Both the position numbers and the translations under genes were made by a program. The notes beneath the pieces were generated by a model, which saw only the letters and a list, made by a program, of their open reading frames with translations, did no database searches and had not been told where the DNA came from. From assembly GCA_016713175.1 (NCBI GenBank), contig JADJPQ010000001.1:1019001-1083000 (forward strand): a DNA stretch of 64,000 nucleotides, read 5' to 3'. This DNA is from Planctomycetota bacterium (GTDB taxonomy: Bacteria; Planctomycetota; UBA1135; UBA2386). Shown here one piece after another: positions 25,643 through 35,225 of the stretch (position 1 is the first letter of the stretch; every line of letters starts with the position of its first letter).

Positions 25643-27048
25643 GAGCTGCCCTGACGGCCGTCCTGGTCCGAATGGCGCGGCGGAGACGCTTGCTCAGCGT
25701 AGCCGCAGCGGCGGTGCTGTGCTCCGTCAGTGTGCCTGGCCAGACCAACTGGAACTGGACGTATGCCCCATTCCTCGTCACGATGTTCCACGGGTACGAT
25801 GCGGGACGAGACCGTGTCTTGTTGTTGACGTTCAACGAGACCCTCGAGGGCTACGTCGTCGGGGGAGCCAGGAGCTTTGGGATTGCCTCGGCGTTCTCGC
25901 CGGTGCTAGGGTGGCGGACTCACTGTTTGGCGTACCACCGGAACCGGGCACGTATCCTGTGTCATGATTCATTGACGACCTGGGAGTGGGACGGCCATGC
26001 GTGGCTCGGTAGGCCATCGTTGCCAACACCGCTGGTCTTCTGGCATCTTGTCGGGCACGATCGGCGAGGTACAGTTCTCGGGTTCGGGGGTCCCTCTCCG
26101 GATGTGGCCAATGACCTGTATGAGTGGGACGGCACATCGTGGACGTTGCTGTCACAGGCCGTTCGCCCGCCACGGAGCCCCGATCCGAACTTCCGGGACA
26201 TCTACATGACATCTGCCTACGATGCCAGGAGAGACAAGCTCGTGTTGTTTGGCAAGGCAAGAGAACTACTGGGAGGCGGCATCCCATTCGATCGGCAGCC
26301 CGTTGTGTGGGAGTGGGATGATGTGAATGGCTGGATGAATCCGACGGTAGCGTGGCCGTACCCAGACACGTCGACAGCGTTGTTCTTCGATTCGCAACGC
26401 GGCGTCCTGACGGCGGTTGGATCACGAACGACGACGATGTACCAGGCGGAATGGGACGGCGGCCCAGCGTGGCGGCCGATCACGCCGCTCTCGACGCCGC
26501 TGTCCACAGCCTACAGCCAGTCCGCGCACCACATGACCTACGACCCGGTGCTCGGCCGTGCTTACACCGGCCTGTACATTCCCACGATGTCCTTTGAAGA
26601 ACAGTGGGAGTACGGCACCGTCAGCATCGCGCAGTTCCAGGCGACCGGTGCTGGCTGCGCCGGCACGCTCGGCGAGCCCGAATTGCGCCTGACGAAGAAC
26701 TGGACGCGGGCATGGCTTGGCCAGTCGCTCAGTGTCGACGTGATCAACCTGCCGCAGTCGACCGGATTCCTCGCCCTTGGCTGGTCCGACACCCAGGCCG
26801 GGGCCATCGCGCTGCCACTGTCGCTGACCCCATTCGGCATGCCCGGCTGCGCCGCCCGCGTGTCGTTCGACGCCGTCTACGCGCTGACAGGCGGCGGCCA
26901 GACCGCCACGCAGCAGATTCCGGTGCCCAACCTCGCCGGCCTGCTCGGCGCCGTCATCCACCAGCAGGCCTTCGCCATCGACCCTACCGCCAACGCCGCC
27001 GGCCTGACCGCCAGCAACGCCGTCCGCCTGACCGTCGGCCGGCTGTGA
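25639..27048 (+). CDS. Secreted Kelch-like protein with shared C-terminal module
   Basis: The 469-residue product overlaps the G8 gene's stop by an ATGA, so its translation is probably coupled to it. The signal peptide covers RLLSVAAAAVLCSVSVPGQT. Kelch-like blades follow (ILCHDSLTTWEWDG, GTVLGFGGPSPDVANDLYEW, DKLVLFGKARE, VWEWDDVNGW). The C-terminal 140 residues (from QATGAGCAGTLGEPEL) are the shared module, with LTPFGMPGC and NAAGLTASNAVRLTVGR. Predicted exported propeller; ligand unknown. Confidence 0.85.
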   Translation: MRAALTAVLVRMARRRRLLSVAAAAVLCSVSVPGQTNWNWTYAPFLVTMFHGYDAGRDRVLLLTFNETLEGYVVGGARSFGIASAFSPVLGWRTHCLAYHRNRARILCHDSLTTWEWDGHAWLGRPSLPTPLVFWHLVGHDRRGTVLGFGGPSPDVANDLYEWDGTSWTLLSQAVRPPRSPDPNFRDIYMTSAYDARRDKLVLFGKARELLGGGIPFDRQPVVWEWDDVNGWMNPTVAWPYPDTSTALFFDSQRGVLTAVGSRTTTMYQAEWDGGPAWRPITPLSTPLSTAYSQSAHHMTYDPVLGRAYTGLYIPTMSFEEQWEYGTVSIAQFQATGAGCAGTLGEPELRLTKNWTRAWLGQSLSVDVINLPQSTGFLALGWSDTQAGAIALPLSLTPFGMPGCAARVSFDAVYALTGGGQTATQQIPVPNLAGLLGAVIHQQAFAIDPTANAAGLTASNAVRLTVGRL

Positions 27049-27173
27049 TCACGCCGAGCACTCGGTAGGCAGAACCGGAACCGCAGGACGCTCCCGTTGA
27101 CGCGGGCGGTGATCCTGTCGCCTGCTCGCCATTGTGCTTGCACGACCGGCATCCGGCTCGACACTGACCGGCC

Positions 27174-29657
27174 ATGCCCTCGCCCCGGTGTCGTTGGTTC
27201 TGGTTGCCGTTGTTGCTGTGGAGCTGTGGCGATGGCGGCGGCAGCAAGAAGGCGGTCGGCGGGTCACCACCGCCTCCCGCAGAGGTTCCGGCGGCGGTCA
27301 GTGCGGAACAACTCGCCGCCGAAGTCGCGATCGCGCAGGGCCGATGCCTGGCGTGCCATCCGGCGACCGGCGAGGTCGCGACGCGACTTTCGCCAGTGGC
27401 GCCGATCGCGCTGGAAGGGATCGCGGCGCGACGGGATCACGCGGCGCTTGCCGCCTGGATCGCGGCGCATCAACCGGCGCACGCGGCTGCCGCCGCCGAC
27501 ATCACCGCGTGGCTTGGTTCGCTGACGACCGGGGCCGGGCTGCAACCGGCCGCCATCGGCGTCGGCCAGATCGAGCGCGGCGAACAGGTGTGGCTCCGTT
27601 CGGGCTGCGTGGCCTGTCACGATCGCGACGGCATGGCGCCCCTCGCCGAACGGACGGACCACGCGAGCCTGCTCGCATTCCTGCGCGAACCGACCACCGT
27701 CCGGCCCGACCTCGTCGCCCACGACTTCCTGCTGCCGGCCGAGGCTCTCGCCGACGTTGCCGCCTGGTTGTTGCGTTCGCAGCTGCGCGACCCCGGCTCC
27801 GCGCCGCCCGTTCCGGGGCTCCACTACGAGTGCTACGAGTTCAAGGTGCAGGGCGCCGAGTTGCCGAAGTTCGAGGGCCGCACGCCATCGGCGGCGGGCA
27901 CGACGACCGGGATCGATGTCGCCAGGCGGACACGCGACAACAACTTCGCGCTGCGGTTCGTCGGCGAAGTGCAGGCGGCGGTCGATGGCGACTACCGCTT
28001 CGTCGCCGGCGCCGACGATTGCGTCTGGTTGTGGCTCGACGGCAAGCTGGTGATCGAGAACGCGCAGGTCGCGCCGCATCGCCGCCGCGAGGTCACGCTG
28101 CCGCTGACCGCGGGCTGGCATGGCATCGAACTGGTCTACACCGAAGTGGCGGGTGGCGAGAGCCTCGAACTGTTGTGGCAACCGCCGGGCGGCGAGCTGG
28201 TGACGGTGCCGGCGACGGCGTTGGCGGCCCGCACGCAGGCGCTGGTGCCGGTGCGTAGTGAAGGGCAGGCCCCGGAGCCGGCGGTGGTCGCTCGTGGACG
28301 TGCCGCGTGGGGTGCGGCCCGGTGTGGTGCTTGTCATGGCTCGCTCGACGGGGTGCTGCCGCCGCCGCCCGCGCGGGCCTTCGAACAGCTTGGCAACGGG
28401 CCATGCGCCCAGGTCGGTCCATCGGCGGCCGAGTCGCTCCGCCTGGTTCGGCGGAGCTTGACGCGAGCCCGCAGCGCCGGCGACGAAGTGCGGTTCGCGA
28501 TGTTGCGCGACGGGTGTACGAGCTGCCATGTGCGAGACGGCATCGGCGGCATGACGGCGGCGGCGCGTTCGCATCTGGTCGAGACCGAGGACTTGGGCGA
28601 CGAGGGGCGCGTGCCGCCCGATCTGACGCGGCTCGGGCATCGCTTGCAGCCGGCGTGGGTCGAAGGCGTGCTGAACGGCAAGCATCGGGTGCGGCCCTAC
28701 ATGCAGGTGCGGATGCCGAAGATCAGTGCCGAACGCGCCGCCTGGTACGCGGCGGCGTTCGAACGCGCCGATGCAGTGGCCGGCGACACGGTCGCGCCGC
28801 CGTTCGCCGCCGATGCGGTGCTGCAAGGTCAGCAACTCGCCGGCAACGGCGGTCTGGCGTGCATCACCTGCCACACGTTCGGCGACAGCAAGTCGCTTGG
28901 CGTGCAAGGCATGGACCTGTCGATCCAGCACGAACGCGTGAAGCCGCAGTGGTTCCGCGAATGGCTCGAACAGCCGAACCAGCATCGGCCGGGCACGCGC
29001 ATGCCGGCGTTCTGGCCGATGGCGGATGAACGGCGCAATCGCGAGATCGACGCGCTGTGGCAGTGGTCGTCGCTGGGCCGGGCAGCGCCGTTGCCGGCCG
29101 GTGCGCGACCGAAGGATGGATCGCTGATCCTGCAGACCGGCGATCGGCCGGTCCTGCACGGTGCGTTCCTGCAGGGACTGTCGGCGCGCTGCATCGCGGT
29201 GGCGACCCGCGAACGGACGCACTGGGCCTACGACCTCGCGCATGCGCGGCTGGCGTGGCTGTGGCGCGGCGCGTTCCTGGATGCCGGTGGCACCTGGAAC
29301 GGGCGCGCGGGCGAGGTGCTGCAGCCGAAGGGCGAGGATCACGTCGTGTTGCCTGACGGGCCATCGTTCTCGACGTCGGATGGCCAGGCCGCGACGGTTG
29401 CGGGTTGGCGGCTCGACAAGGATGGGCATCCGATCTTCCAACTGCGGATCGGCGGCATCGCCATCGACGATGCGCCGCGACCGCGTTGGTCGGCGGGCGG
29501 CAGCGAACTGGTGCGCCGCGTGACCGTCCATGGTGGCAGCGTCGTGATGCGCACGCCGCCGCTCGATGGTCCGGTGAATGCGTTCGTCAACAACCAGCCC
29601 GTGATCGAAGTCCATATCGCCGATGGCGCGACTGCTGAGGTGACCTACCGATGGTGA
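27174..29657 (+). CDS. Lipoprotein pentahaem cytochrome c with PA14 domain
   Basis: The 827-residue product has a short hydrophobic N-terminus with a lipobox-like LLLWSC (Cys at residue 18). Five CxxCH haem sites are visible: CLACH (58), CVACH (145), CGACH (about 383), CTSCH (about 448) and CITCH (about 562). A PA14-type domain sits at about 220-350 (RRTRDNNFALRFVGEV, GDYRFVAGADDCVWLWLDGK, WHGIELVYTEVAGGESLELLW). The C-terminal 200 residues form a beta-rich domain. It is probably a periplasmic or outer-membrane electron carrier for the dehydrogenase encoded next, whose start overlaps its stop (ATGGTGA). Confidence 0.85.
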   Translation: MPSPRCRWFWLPLLLWSCGDGGGSKKAVGGSPPPPAEVPAAVSAEQLAAEVAIAQGRCLACHPATGEVATRLSPVAPIALEGIAARRDHAALAAWIAAHQPAHAAAAADITAWLGSLTTGAGLQPAAIGVGQIERGEQVWLRSGCVACHDRDGMAPLAERTDHASLLAFLREPTTVRPDLVAHDFLLPAEALADVAAWLLRSQLRDPGSAPPVPGLHYECYEFKVQGAELPKFEGRTPSAAGTTTGIDVARRTRDNNFALRFVGEVQAAVDGDYRFVAGADDCVWLWLDGKLVIENAQVAPHRRREVTLPLTAGWHGIELVYTEVAGGESLELLWQPPGGELVTVPATALAARTQALVPVRSEGQAPEPAVVARGRAAWGAARCGACHGSLDGVLPPPPARAFEQLGNGPCAQVGPSAAESLRLVRRSLTRARSAGDEVRFAMLRDGCTSCHVRDGIGGMTAAARSHLVETEDLGDEGRVPPDLTRLGHRLQPAWVEGVLNGKHRVRPYMQVRMPKISAERAAWYAAAFERADAVAGDTVAPPFAADAVLQGQQLAGNGGLACITCHTFGDSKSLGVQGMDLSIQHERVKPQWFREWLEQPNQHRPGTRMPAFWPMADERRNREIDALWQWSSLGRAAPLPAGARPKDGSLILQTGDRPVLHGAFLQGLSARCIAVATRERTHWAYDLAHARLAWLWRGAFLDAGGTWNGRAGEVLQPKGEDHVVLPDGPSFSTSDGQAATVAGWRLDKDGHPIFQLRIGGIAIDDAPRPRWSAGGSELVRRVTVHGGSVVMRTPPLDGPVNAFVNNQPVIEVHIADGATAEVTYRW

Positions 29658-31096
29658 GCATGTTGTTGCTGGCGTTGTTTCTGCCGCAGGAACCGGCGCC
29701 GGCGGCGGCGATCCTGGCCCAGGACGATCGCTTCGTGCAGATCGTCGACATGCCGTTGCCGAACGACCTCGTGCTCGAGGTCGGCGGCATCGTTGCGCGC
29801 GGCGACGAACTGATCGTCGCGACGCGGCGCGGCGAGGTCTGGCACTTCGCCGATGCCTACGGCCCGTCGCCGAAGCCGACCCTTTGGGCGCAGGGGCTGC
29901 AGGAACCGCTCGGGCTGCTCGAACGCGACGGCTGGCTGTACTGCGCGCAGCGCGGCGAACTGTCGCGGATGCGCGATGTCGACGGCGACCACCGGATGGA
30001 CGAACTGCAGACCGTCAGCCAGGGCTGGCCGTTGTCGGGCAACTACCACGAGTACTGCTTCGGACCGACGATCGACGGCGATGGCAGGATGTGGTTGACG
30101 CTCAACAAGCCGTTCGGCGACGAGCCGTATGGCAAGGCCGACTGGCGCGGCTGGGCCGTGCGCATCGAGGCCGATGGCAGCTGGACGCCGGTCTGCGCCG
30201 GGCTGCGTTCGCCGGCGGGCGTGGCTGCGTCGCCGTGGGGCGAGGTCTTCTACAGCGACAATCAGGGCGAATGGTGCGCGACCAGCAAGTTCGCCGCGCT
30301 GCACGAAGGCGACTTCCACGGCCATCCGCACGGCATCGAGTCGTGCAAGCTGCCGGCCAGCAAGGTCGCGCATCCGGGGAAGGTGCCGAGCGGCCAGCGC
30401 ATGGAAGTGACGGCGGCGGCGATCGCCAACTTCCGGCTGCCGGCGGTGTGGATTCCGTACGATCTGCTCGGCCGTTCACCCGGCGGTTTCGTCTGGGACA
30501 CCGACGGGCGCTTCCCGCCGTATCGCGGGCAGGTGTTCTGCGGCGATCAGTACTCGTCGGAGGTGTTCCGGATCTCGCTCGACAAGGTCGATGGACGTTG
30601 GCAAGGCGCGTGCTATCCGTTCCGGCGCGGATTGAAGTGCGGCATGACGCGTGTTCAGTGGGGCACCGATGGGTCGCTCTGGTGTGGCATGACCAACCGC
30701 GGCTGGCCGTCGGTCGGGCCGGAGAAGTGGGGCCTGCAGCGGCTGGTGTGGCGCGGGGTCATGCCGTTCGATCTGGTCGAGGTGACGGCGACCCGAGGCG
30801 GCTTCGCGCTGAAGTTCTCGGCGCCGTTGGCTGCCGCGACGCTCGTGCCGGCGTCGTTCGCGGTGCAGAGTTGGACCTACGATCATCATTCCGATTACGG
30901 TTGTCCGGAGCGCGACCGACGCGAGCAAGTCGTGACGGCTGTTCGCCCGGGCGCGACTCCCGATGCCGTGGAACTGCAGGTTGCCGATCTGCATCCGGTG
31001 CGCGTGTACCAGATCCGATGCGATGGCGTTCGCGATGCCGGCGACCAGACGGTGTGGCATCCGGTGGCGTGGTACACACTGAACTCGTTGCGGTGA
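29651..31096 (+). CDS. Quinoprotein glucose/sorbosone dehydrogenase-like propeller
   Basis: The 481-residue product overlaps the pentahaem cytochrome gene by seven bases and has a signal peptide (MLLLALFLPQEPAPA). Propeller strands include LVLEVGGIVARGDELIVATR, GEVWHFADAY, LQEPLGLLERDGWLY, RMRDVDGDHRMDELQTV and SPAGVAASPWGEVFYSDNQG, matching PVC-type glucose/sorbosone dehydrogenases. Asp-rich turns may bind calcium. I infer that it oxidises a sugar-like substrate in the periplasm and passes electrons to the upstream cytochrome. Whether it carries PQQ cannot be told from sequence. Confidence 0.8.
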   Translation: MVSMLLLALFLPQEPAPAAAILAQDDRFVQIVDMPLPNDLVLEVGGIVARGDELIVATRRGEVWHFADAYGPSPKPTLWAQGLQEPLGLLERDGWLYCAQRGELSRMRDVDGDHRMDELQTVSQGWPLSGNYHEYCFGPTIDGDGRMWLTLNKPFGDEPYGKADWRGWAVRIEADGSWTPVCAGLRSPAGVAASPWGEVFYSDNQGEWCATSKFAALHEGDFHGHPHGIESCKLPASKVAHPGKVPSGQRMEVTAAAIANFRLPAVWIPYDLLGRSPGGFVWDTDGRFPPYRGQVFCGDQYSSEVFRISLDKVDGRWQGACYPFRRGLKCGMTRVQWGTDGSLWCGMTNRGWPSVGPEKWGLQRLVWRGVMPFDLVEVTATRGGFALKFSAPLAAATLVPASFAVQSWTYDHHSDYGCPERDRREQVVTAVRPGATPDAVELQVADLHPVRVYQIRCDGVRDAGDQTVWHPVAWYTLNSLR

Positions 31097-31137
31097 ACGG
31101 CAGATTGCCGAGGCACAATCCCTGGCTGCCACGGTTT

Positions 31138-31162
31138 GGCCGGGGATGGCGTCTGCCCGGCC
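31138..31162 (+). terminator. Candidate hairpin after cytochrome/dehydrogenase operon
   Basis: GGCCGGG (31138-31144) pairs perfectly with CCCGGCC (31156-31162) across an 11-nt loop, 42 bases past the stop at 31096. No T-tract follows. Confidence 0.35.
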
Positions 31163-31237
31163 CCGTCCGTAGCTTCAGCGCCTCCCGTGGAACGTCGGGT
31201 CCGGCGTTCCTCTGTTTCCCTTCCCTGTCCAAGATCC

Positions 31238-32929
31238 ATGCAAAGAACCTCCGTTTTCGCCGCGGTGGCGATGTTCGCCGCCGCTCTCTCCGCGCAAGAA
31301 GTCATCTGCCCGGATATCTACGCCAACGCCGCCGGCCCGGGCACTTCCGGACTCGTATGGCGCAACTCGGCGATCTTCTGTCAGATCTGCTACGACACCA
31401 CGCACTTCACCGGTCGTGGGCTCGACTACCCGCTGACGATCAACCGGTTGCAATGGCGCAGCAACACCGTCGGCAATGCCGGGTCGTATGCGCAGGTCGA
31501 CGTCTATCTGTCGTCGGCGGCCACCGACTACGCCGGCATGCAGACGACGTTCGCGCTCAACCAGGGCACGGATCGCACGCTGGTCTACAGCGGTCCGGTC
31601 AACTTCGTCCAGGGCAACGGTCAGAGCCCCGGCAACTACGTGGTCGACATCACGCTGACCACGCCGTTCACCTACGACCCGACCAGCGGCAATGACCTGC
31701 TGATCGAGACCATCTCGGCCGCAGCGCCGACGGCCGCGCCGCCGCAGATGGACTGCTCGACCGACTACCTGGTCGCGCGCGGCCGTCGCAACTCGGCGGC
31801 GACATCGACCGCGACGGTCGGCGGTCTGTCGGCGTTCGTGCCGGTGATCAAGATCGGCTACACCGACCCGCCAGGCCTGGCCCGCAACAGCAACTTCGGC
31901 CGCGGTTGCTACAACCGCGCCAGCTCGTTCTACGAACTGTTCCAACCGGGTACGTTCGACCTCGGCGGCACGACCACCACGGTCAACAGCATCCTGATGA
32001 CGCCGATCGGCAATGGTGGCTACACCGTCAATCCCGGCTCGAACGGCTGGTTCACTCCGACCTCGCCGGACCTCGCGCTGGCGGATGACAGTGTGTCGCC
32101 GCCGCAAGCGCTGCCGTTCACGTTCCCGTATGCGCTGAACGGCTCGTCGAACGCGATCGAGATCGGCTCGAACGGCTCGGTCTGGATGCAGCCCGGCGGC
32201 ACGACGGCGCCCGGCGCCAGCCCGCCGGCCCTGCTGGCCGAGGGTGCGCGCTTCGTCGGCTGCTGGAACGACCTCGATCCGAGCACCGCGACCGGCGCCG
32301 GCACCGTGCACTTCGATGTCGATCCCAACAACCAGGTCGTCTACGCGACGTGGCTGGACGTGCCGCTGTGGGAAGCCGCGCCGTCGCCGTGGACGCACCG
32401 CAACACCTTCCAGATCGCGCTGTACTCGACCGGCCAGGTCGAGTTCCGCTACCAGGCGATGGACCTGGCGCTCTACCAGGTGCTCGTCGGCTACACGCAG
32501 GGTGGCGGCGCCTGGGATCCGGAGAGCCGCGATCTGTCGGCCAGCATCCCGTTCATCACCGGCGACGATACGCGGCAGCTGGTGCTGAACTGCACGCAAC
32601 GGCCGATCATCAACACCAACCCGGTGCTGGAGACGCTGCATGTGCCGGCGACGGCGGCGGTTGGCGGCATCCTGCTGAGTTTCAACGGCTTCCCGGCCGG
32701 CCAGCCGATCCCAGGCGCCGCCGGTTGCACGCAGTACGTCGGACTCGACGCGTCGTTCCTGCTGATCACCGGCGGGCAGTCGACGGTCAATTTCCCATTG
32801 CCCGTGCCGAACAACAACGCGCTGGTCGGCTCGCAGTTCTACTGCCAGTCGGCGATGCTGGTGCCTGGGGCCAACGTGCTGGGCGTGCTGTCGTCGAACG
32901 GCGTGTCGCTGCAGATCGGCAGCATCTGA
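31238..32929 (+). CDS. Secreted multi-domain protein with shared modules
   Basis: The 563-residue product starts at MQRTSVFAAVAMFAAALSAQ, a clean signal peptide. Residues about 30-210 carry one copy of the module repeated three times in the protein at 5981 (LNQGTDRTLVYSG, then FTYDPTSGNDLLIET). Residues about 220-440 match a second module also found in the protein at 57145: RGCYNRASSFYELF, LPFTFPY, IEIGSNGSVW, VGCWNDLDPSTATGAG, VHFDVDPNNQVVYATW. The last 120 residues are a form of the shared C-terminal module (NNNALVGSQFYCQSAML, then VLSSNGVSLQIG). Function not recognised. Confidence 0.85.
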   Translation: MQRTSVFAAVAMFAAALSAQEVICPDIYANAAGPGTSGLVWRNSAIFCQICYDTTHFTGRGLDYPLTINRLQWRSNTVGNAGSYAQVDVYLSSAATDYAGMQTTFALNQGTDRTLVYSGPVNFVQGNGQSPGNYVVDITLTTPFTYDPTSGNDLLIETISAAAPTAAPPQMDCSTDYLVARGRRNSAATSTATVGGLSAFVPVIKIGYTDPPGLARNSNFGRGCYNRASSFYELFQPGTFDLGGTTTTVNSILMTPIGNGGYTVNPGSNGWFTPTSPDLALADDSVSPPQALPFTFPYALNGSSNAIEIGSNGSVWMQPGGTTAPGASPPALLAEGARFVGCWNDLDPSTATGAGTVHFDVDPNNQVVYATWLDVPLWEAAPSPWTHRNTFQIALYSTGQVEFRYQAMDLALYQVLVGYTQGGGAWDPESRDLSASIPFITGDDTRQLVLNCTQRPIINTNPVLETLHVPATAAVGGILLSFNGFPAGQPIPGAAGCTQYVGLDASFLLITGGQSTVNFPLPVPNNNALVGSQFYCQSAMLVPGANVLGVLSSNGVSLQIGSI

Positions 32930-32942
32930 GCTTCTGGCTCGC

Positions 32943-32964
32943 GCCGCGGGCTCTGGCCCGCGGC
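32943..32964 (+). terminator. GC-rich hairpin terminator candidate
   Basis: GCCGCGGGC and GCCCGCGGC form a perfect 9-bp stem with a TCTG loop, 14 bases past the stop at 32929. A second perfect 7-bp hairpin (32978-32984 with 32990-32996) follows. No T-tract, but the tandem hairpins fit a boundary between the secreted-protein gene and the next lipoprotein gene. Confidence 0.5.
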
Positions 32965-33049
32965 CGCTGCGGTCCGGAACCGCGCTGCTCGCGGTTGCAC
33001 CGCGACCGGAATCCTGCAACCATGACGAGGGTTCCGTCGTTGCACCTCC

Positions 33050-33526
33050 ATGCCCATCCGCTACCTGTCGTTGCTGTTCCTGATCACCCTCTTCGGCTGC
33101 AAGTCGGCGGAAGAACGGCAGGCCGCCCGTGAAGCGAAAGCGGCCGAGAAAGCCGCAGCCCGCGAGGAGAAGCGCCTTGCCAAAGAGGCCGAGCATGCAC
33201 AGCGCATCGCCGAAGCCGACGCCAAATTGCAGGCGAGCCTGCCGCCGGAGTCGCCGTTCCGGCAGGTGCACGTCGGCATGTCCGAAGGTGAGGTCGAGGC
33301 GGCGCTCGGCGCCCCGACTTCGAAGGACAGCACGCTGACGGGCCGCGAGTTCGTGCCGTTCAACATCGGTGGTCGTGGCAGCGTGCAGACGATCTGGTTC
33401 TACAAGGGCAAGGGGCGAGTCGTGTTCCTGGGCGCCACCGGTGGCGTGCAGAACCGCGTGCTCGACGCTGCCGACGATCCGAGCGAGATCGGCTACAAGG
33501 TGACCCAGCGACCCGAGGCGAAGTGA
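33050..33526 (+). CDS. Small lipoprotein with coiled coil and BamE/SmpA-like domain
   Basis: The 158-residue product has a type II signal (YLSLLFLITLFGC, Cys 17), then about 40 residues rich in Ala, Glu, Lys and Arg that should form a coiled coil. The C-terminal domain has FRQVHVGMSEGEVEAALGAP, a typical SmpA/BamE-type motif, then strands VQTIWFYKGKGRVVFL. Likely anchored to the outer or inner membrane facing the periplasm. It precedes the pigment locus but need not belong to it. Confidence 0.75.
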   Translation: MPIRYLSLLFLITLFGCKSAEERQAAREAKAAEKAAAREEKRLAKEAEHAQRIAEADAKLQASLPPESPFRQVHVGMSEGEVEAALGAPTSKDSTLTGREFVPFNIGGRGSVQTIWFYKGKGRVVFLGATGGVQNRVLDAADDPSEIGYKVTQRPEAK

Positions 33527-33551
33527 ACGGCAGCCCGGCGGCGAGCGCAGC

Positions 33552-35225
33552 ATGAGTGCCGGCCGGGGTCGGCTCGCCGCGCATCTGCTGCTGGCGCTGC
33601 GCGTCTTCACTGCCGCGACCATCGTCGCGATCGGCTGGTTGTTCCTGGTGGTGCCGGCGGTCGGGTTCCTGCGCGGCAGCCGGCCGCGGCCGGAGTTGCC
33701 GGCAGAACCGCGCCAGGACCCGGAGAGCCGTCTCGAACGTCACGGCGACATCTGGCACTGCCATCTGGCCGGACTGGCCCGTGACCGCGGCTATGCCTGC
33801 GGCGTGCTGACCGCGCCGATGATGGCGCGGCATGAGGGCGAGCTGTTCGCGACGCTGCAGGACCTGGTGCCCTGGTTTCCGTTCCGGCACCTGTTGCTCG
33901 GTGTCGTCAACCTCGGCAACCGCGATCTCGAAACGCACCTGTGGCCGGACGAACTGCAGGCCATCGCCGGCATCGCGCGTGGCTACCAGGCGGCCGGCGA
34001 TCCGAACGCCGCGGTCGGACCGGCGTTTGGCCGGATCCTCGGCTACCACGCGCTGCACGATGTCAGTCAGTATCTGGTCGACAACCCCCTGGTGGTGGCG
34101 CCGCAGGTCGGTTGTTCGGCGGTCGTCGTCGCCGGTCGGCGCACGGTCGATGGCCATGTACTGGTGGGCCGTCTGTTCGACTTCGAGGGCGGGCGCAGCT
34201 TCGATTTCGACAAGATCGTCTACACCGTCGCGCCGGCAGCCGAGGGCGAGCTGCCGCGTTTCTGCTACCTGCATGTCGCGTGGGGCGGCATCCATGGCGC
34301 GGTCACCGGTTGCAACGAGGCCGGGTTGTGGTTGTCGGTCAATGCGGCGGCCAGCGATCACATCGCGTTCCGCGGCCGGCCGCTGGTCGTCGCGGTGGCG
34401 CGGGCACTCGAGACCTGCCGGACGATCGACGAAGCGGTGGCGCAGTTGACTGCGGCCCCGGTGTTCGTCAGCGAGTCGATCGTCATCGCCACCGGGCGAC
34501 CGGCGCCGGGTCAGCCGGCGGCGGTCTGCCTCGAGCTGGCGCCCGGCCACCATCACGTGCGCGATGCCCGCGACGATCTGCTGACCGTCACCAACCACTT
34601 CGCGCACGCCGACTGGCAGCAGGACCAGGCCAATCGGCTGCGGCAACAGGACGGCACCACGTGTGCGCGCCTCGCCAGGCTGCAGGAACTGGTCGAGCGG
34701 CCGGAGCCGCATTCGGTCGCGTCGCTGGCCGAGGTCCTGCGCGACCGCCGCGGCGTCGGCGGCGTCGACCTGGGCTTCGGGCACCGCAGCGCCATCAACG
34801 GCTGGATCGGCGCCCACCTGGTCGTTGCCGATGTGACCGCCGGCGTGCTGTGGGTGGCGGAACCCGAACACGGCCTCGGTCGGATGCTGGCCTTTGACGT
34901 GCACGGGCCGCGCCCCGATCTGGCGGCAGTACCGGCGGCGGCGGATGCGGCGCTGTTCGCCAGCACGGGCCGCACCTGGTCCGAACGGTTGTCGGCGGCG
35001 CGGCGGCTGGTCCAACGGCGCGCGCCCGAGGCAGCGATTCGCTGTCAGGAATTGATCGACTGCAATCCAGGCCACTACGAGCCGTACGCGCTGCTGGCGC
35101 TGGTGACGTCCGAGCGGGAACGGGCGATCGAACTGCTGCGCCGGGCGTTCGCGTGCCAGCCGGCGTACGGTGCGGAGCGGCGCGAGATCGAGGCGCGGTT
35201 GGCTGCCCTGATTGGTGGCCGCTGA
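33552..35225 (+). CDS. C45-family Ntn hydrolase/acyltransferase with TM anchor
   Basis: The 557-residue product has an N-terminal transmembrane helix (about 17-39). The C45/acyl-CoA:6-APA acyltransferase-like domain has its probable nucleophile at Cys188 (VGCSAVVVAG), preceded by a long N-terminal segment that could be removed autocatalytically. DGHVLVGRLFDFEGG is the strand after the nucleophile, and GCNEAGLWLSVNAA is another family signature. The C-terminus has a short TPR-like stretch. Members of this family have been noted in flexirubin-type pigment clusters; the substrate here is unknown. Its stop overlaps the next start by one base. Confidence 0.7.
   Translation: MSAGRGRLAAHLLLALRVFTAATIVAIGWLFLVVPAVGFLRGSRPRPELPAEPRQDPESRLERHGDIWHCHLAGLARDRGYACGVLTAPMMARHEGELFATLQDLVPWFPFRHLLLGVVNLGNRDLETHLWPDELQAIAGIARGYQAAGDPNAAVGPAFGRILGYHALHDVSQYLVDNPLVVAPQVGCSAVVVAGRRTVDGHVLVGRLFDFEGGRSFDFDKIVYTVAPAAEGELPRFCYLHVAWGGIHGAVTGCNEAGLWLSVNAAASDHIAFRGRPLVVAVARALETCRTIDEAVAQLTAAPVFVSESIVIATGRPAPGQPAAVCLELAPGHHHVRDARDDLLTVTNHFAHADWQQDQANRLRQQDGTTCARLARLQELVERPEPHSVASLAEVLRDRRGVGGVDLGFGHRSAINGWIGAHLVVADVTAGVLWVAEPEHGLGRMLAFDVHGPRPDLAAVPAAADAALFASTGRTWSERLSAARRLVQRRAPEAAIRCQELIDCNPGHYEPYALLALVTSERERAIELLRRAFACQPAYGAERREIEARLAALIGGR

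Noticed and set aside
27264..29615. A 783-codon minus-strand frame
   Set aside because: It lies exactly opposite the pentahaem cytochrome, whose five CxxCH sites and PA14 motifs are real; the minus-strand product is low-complexity and basic.
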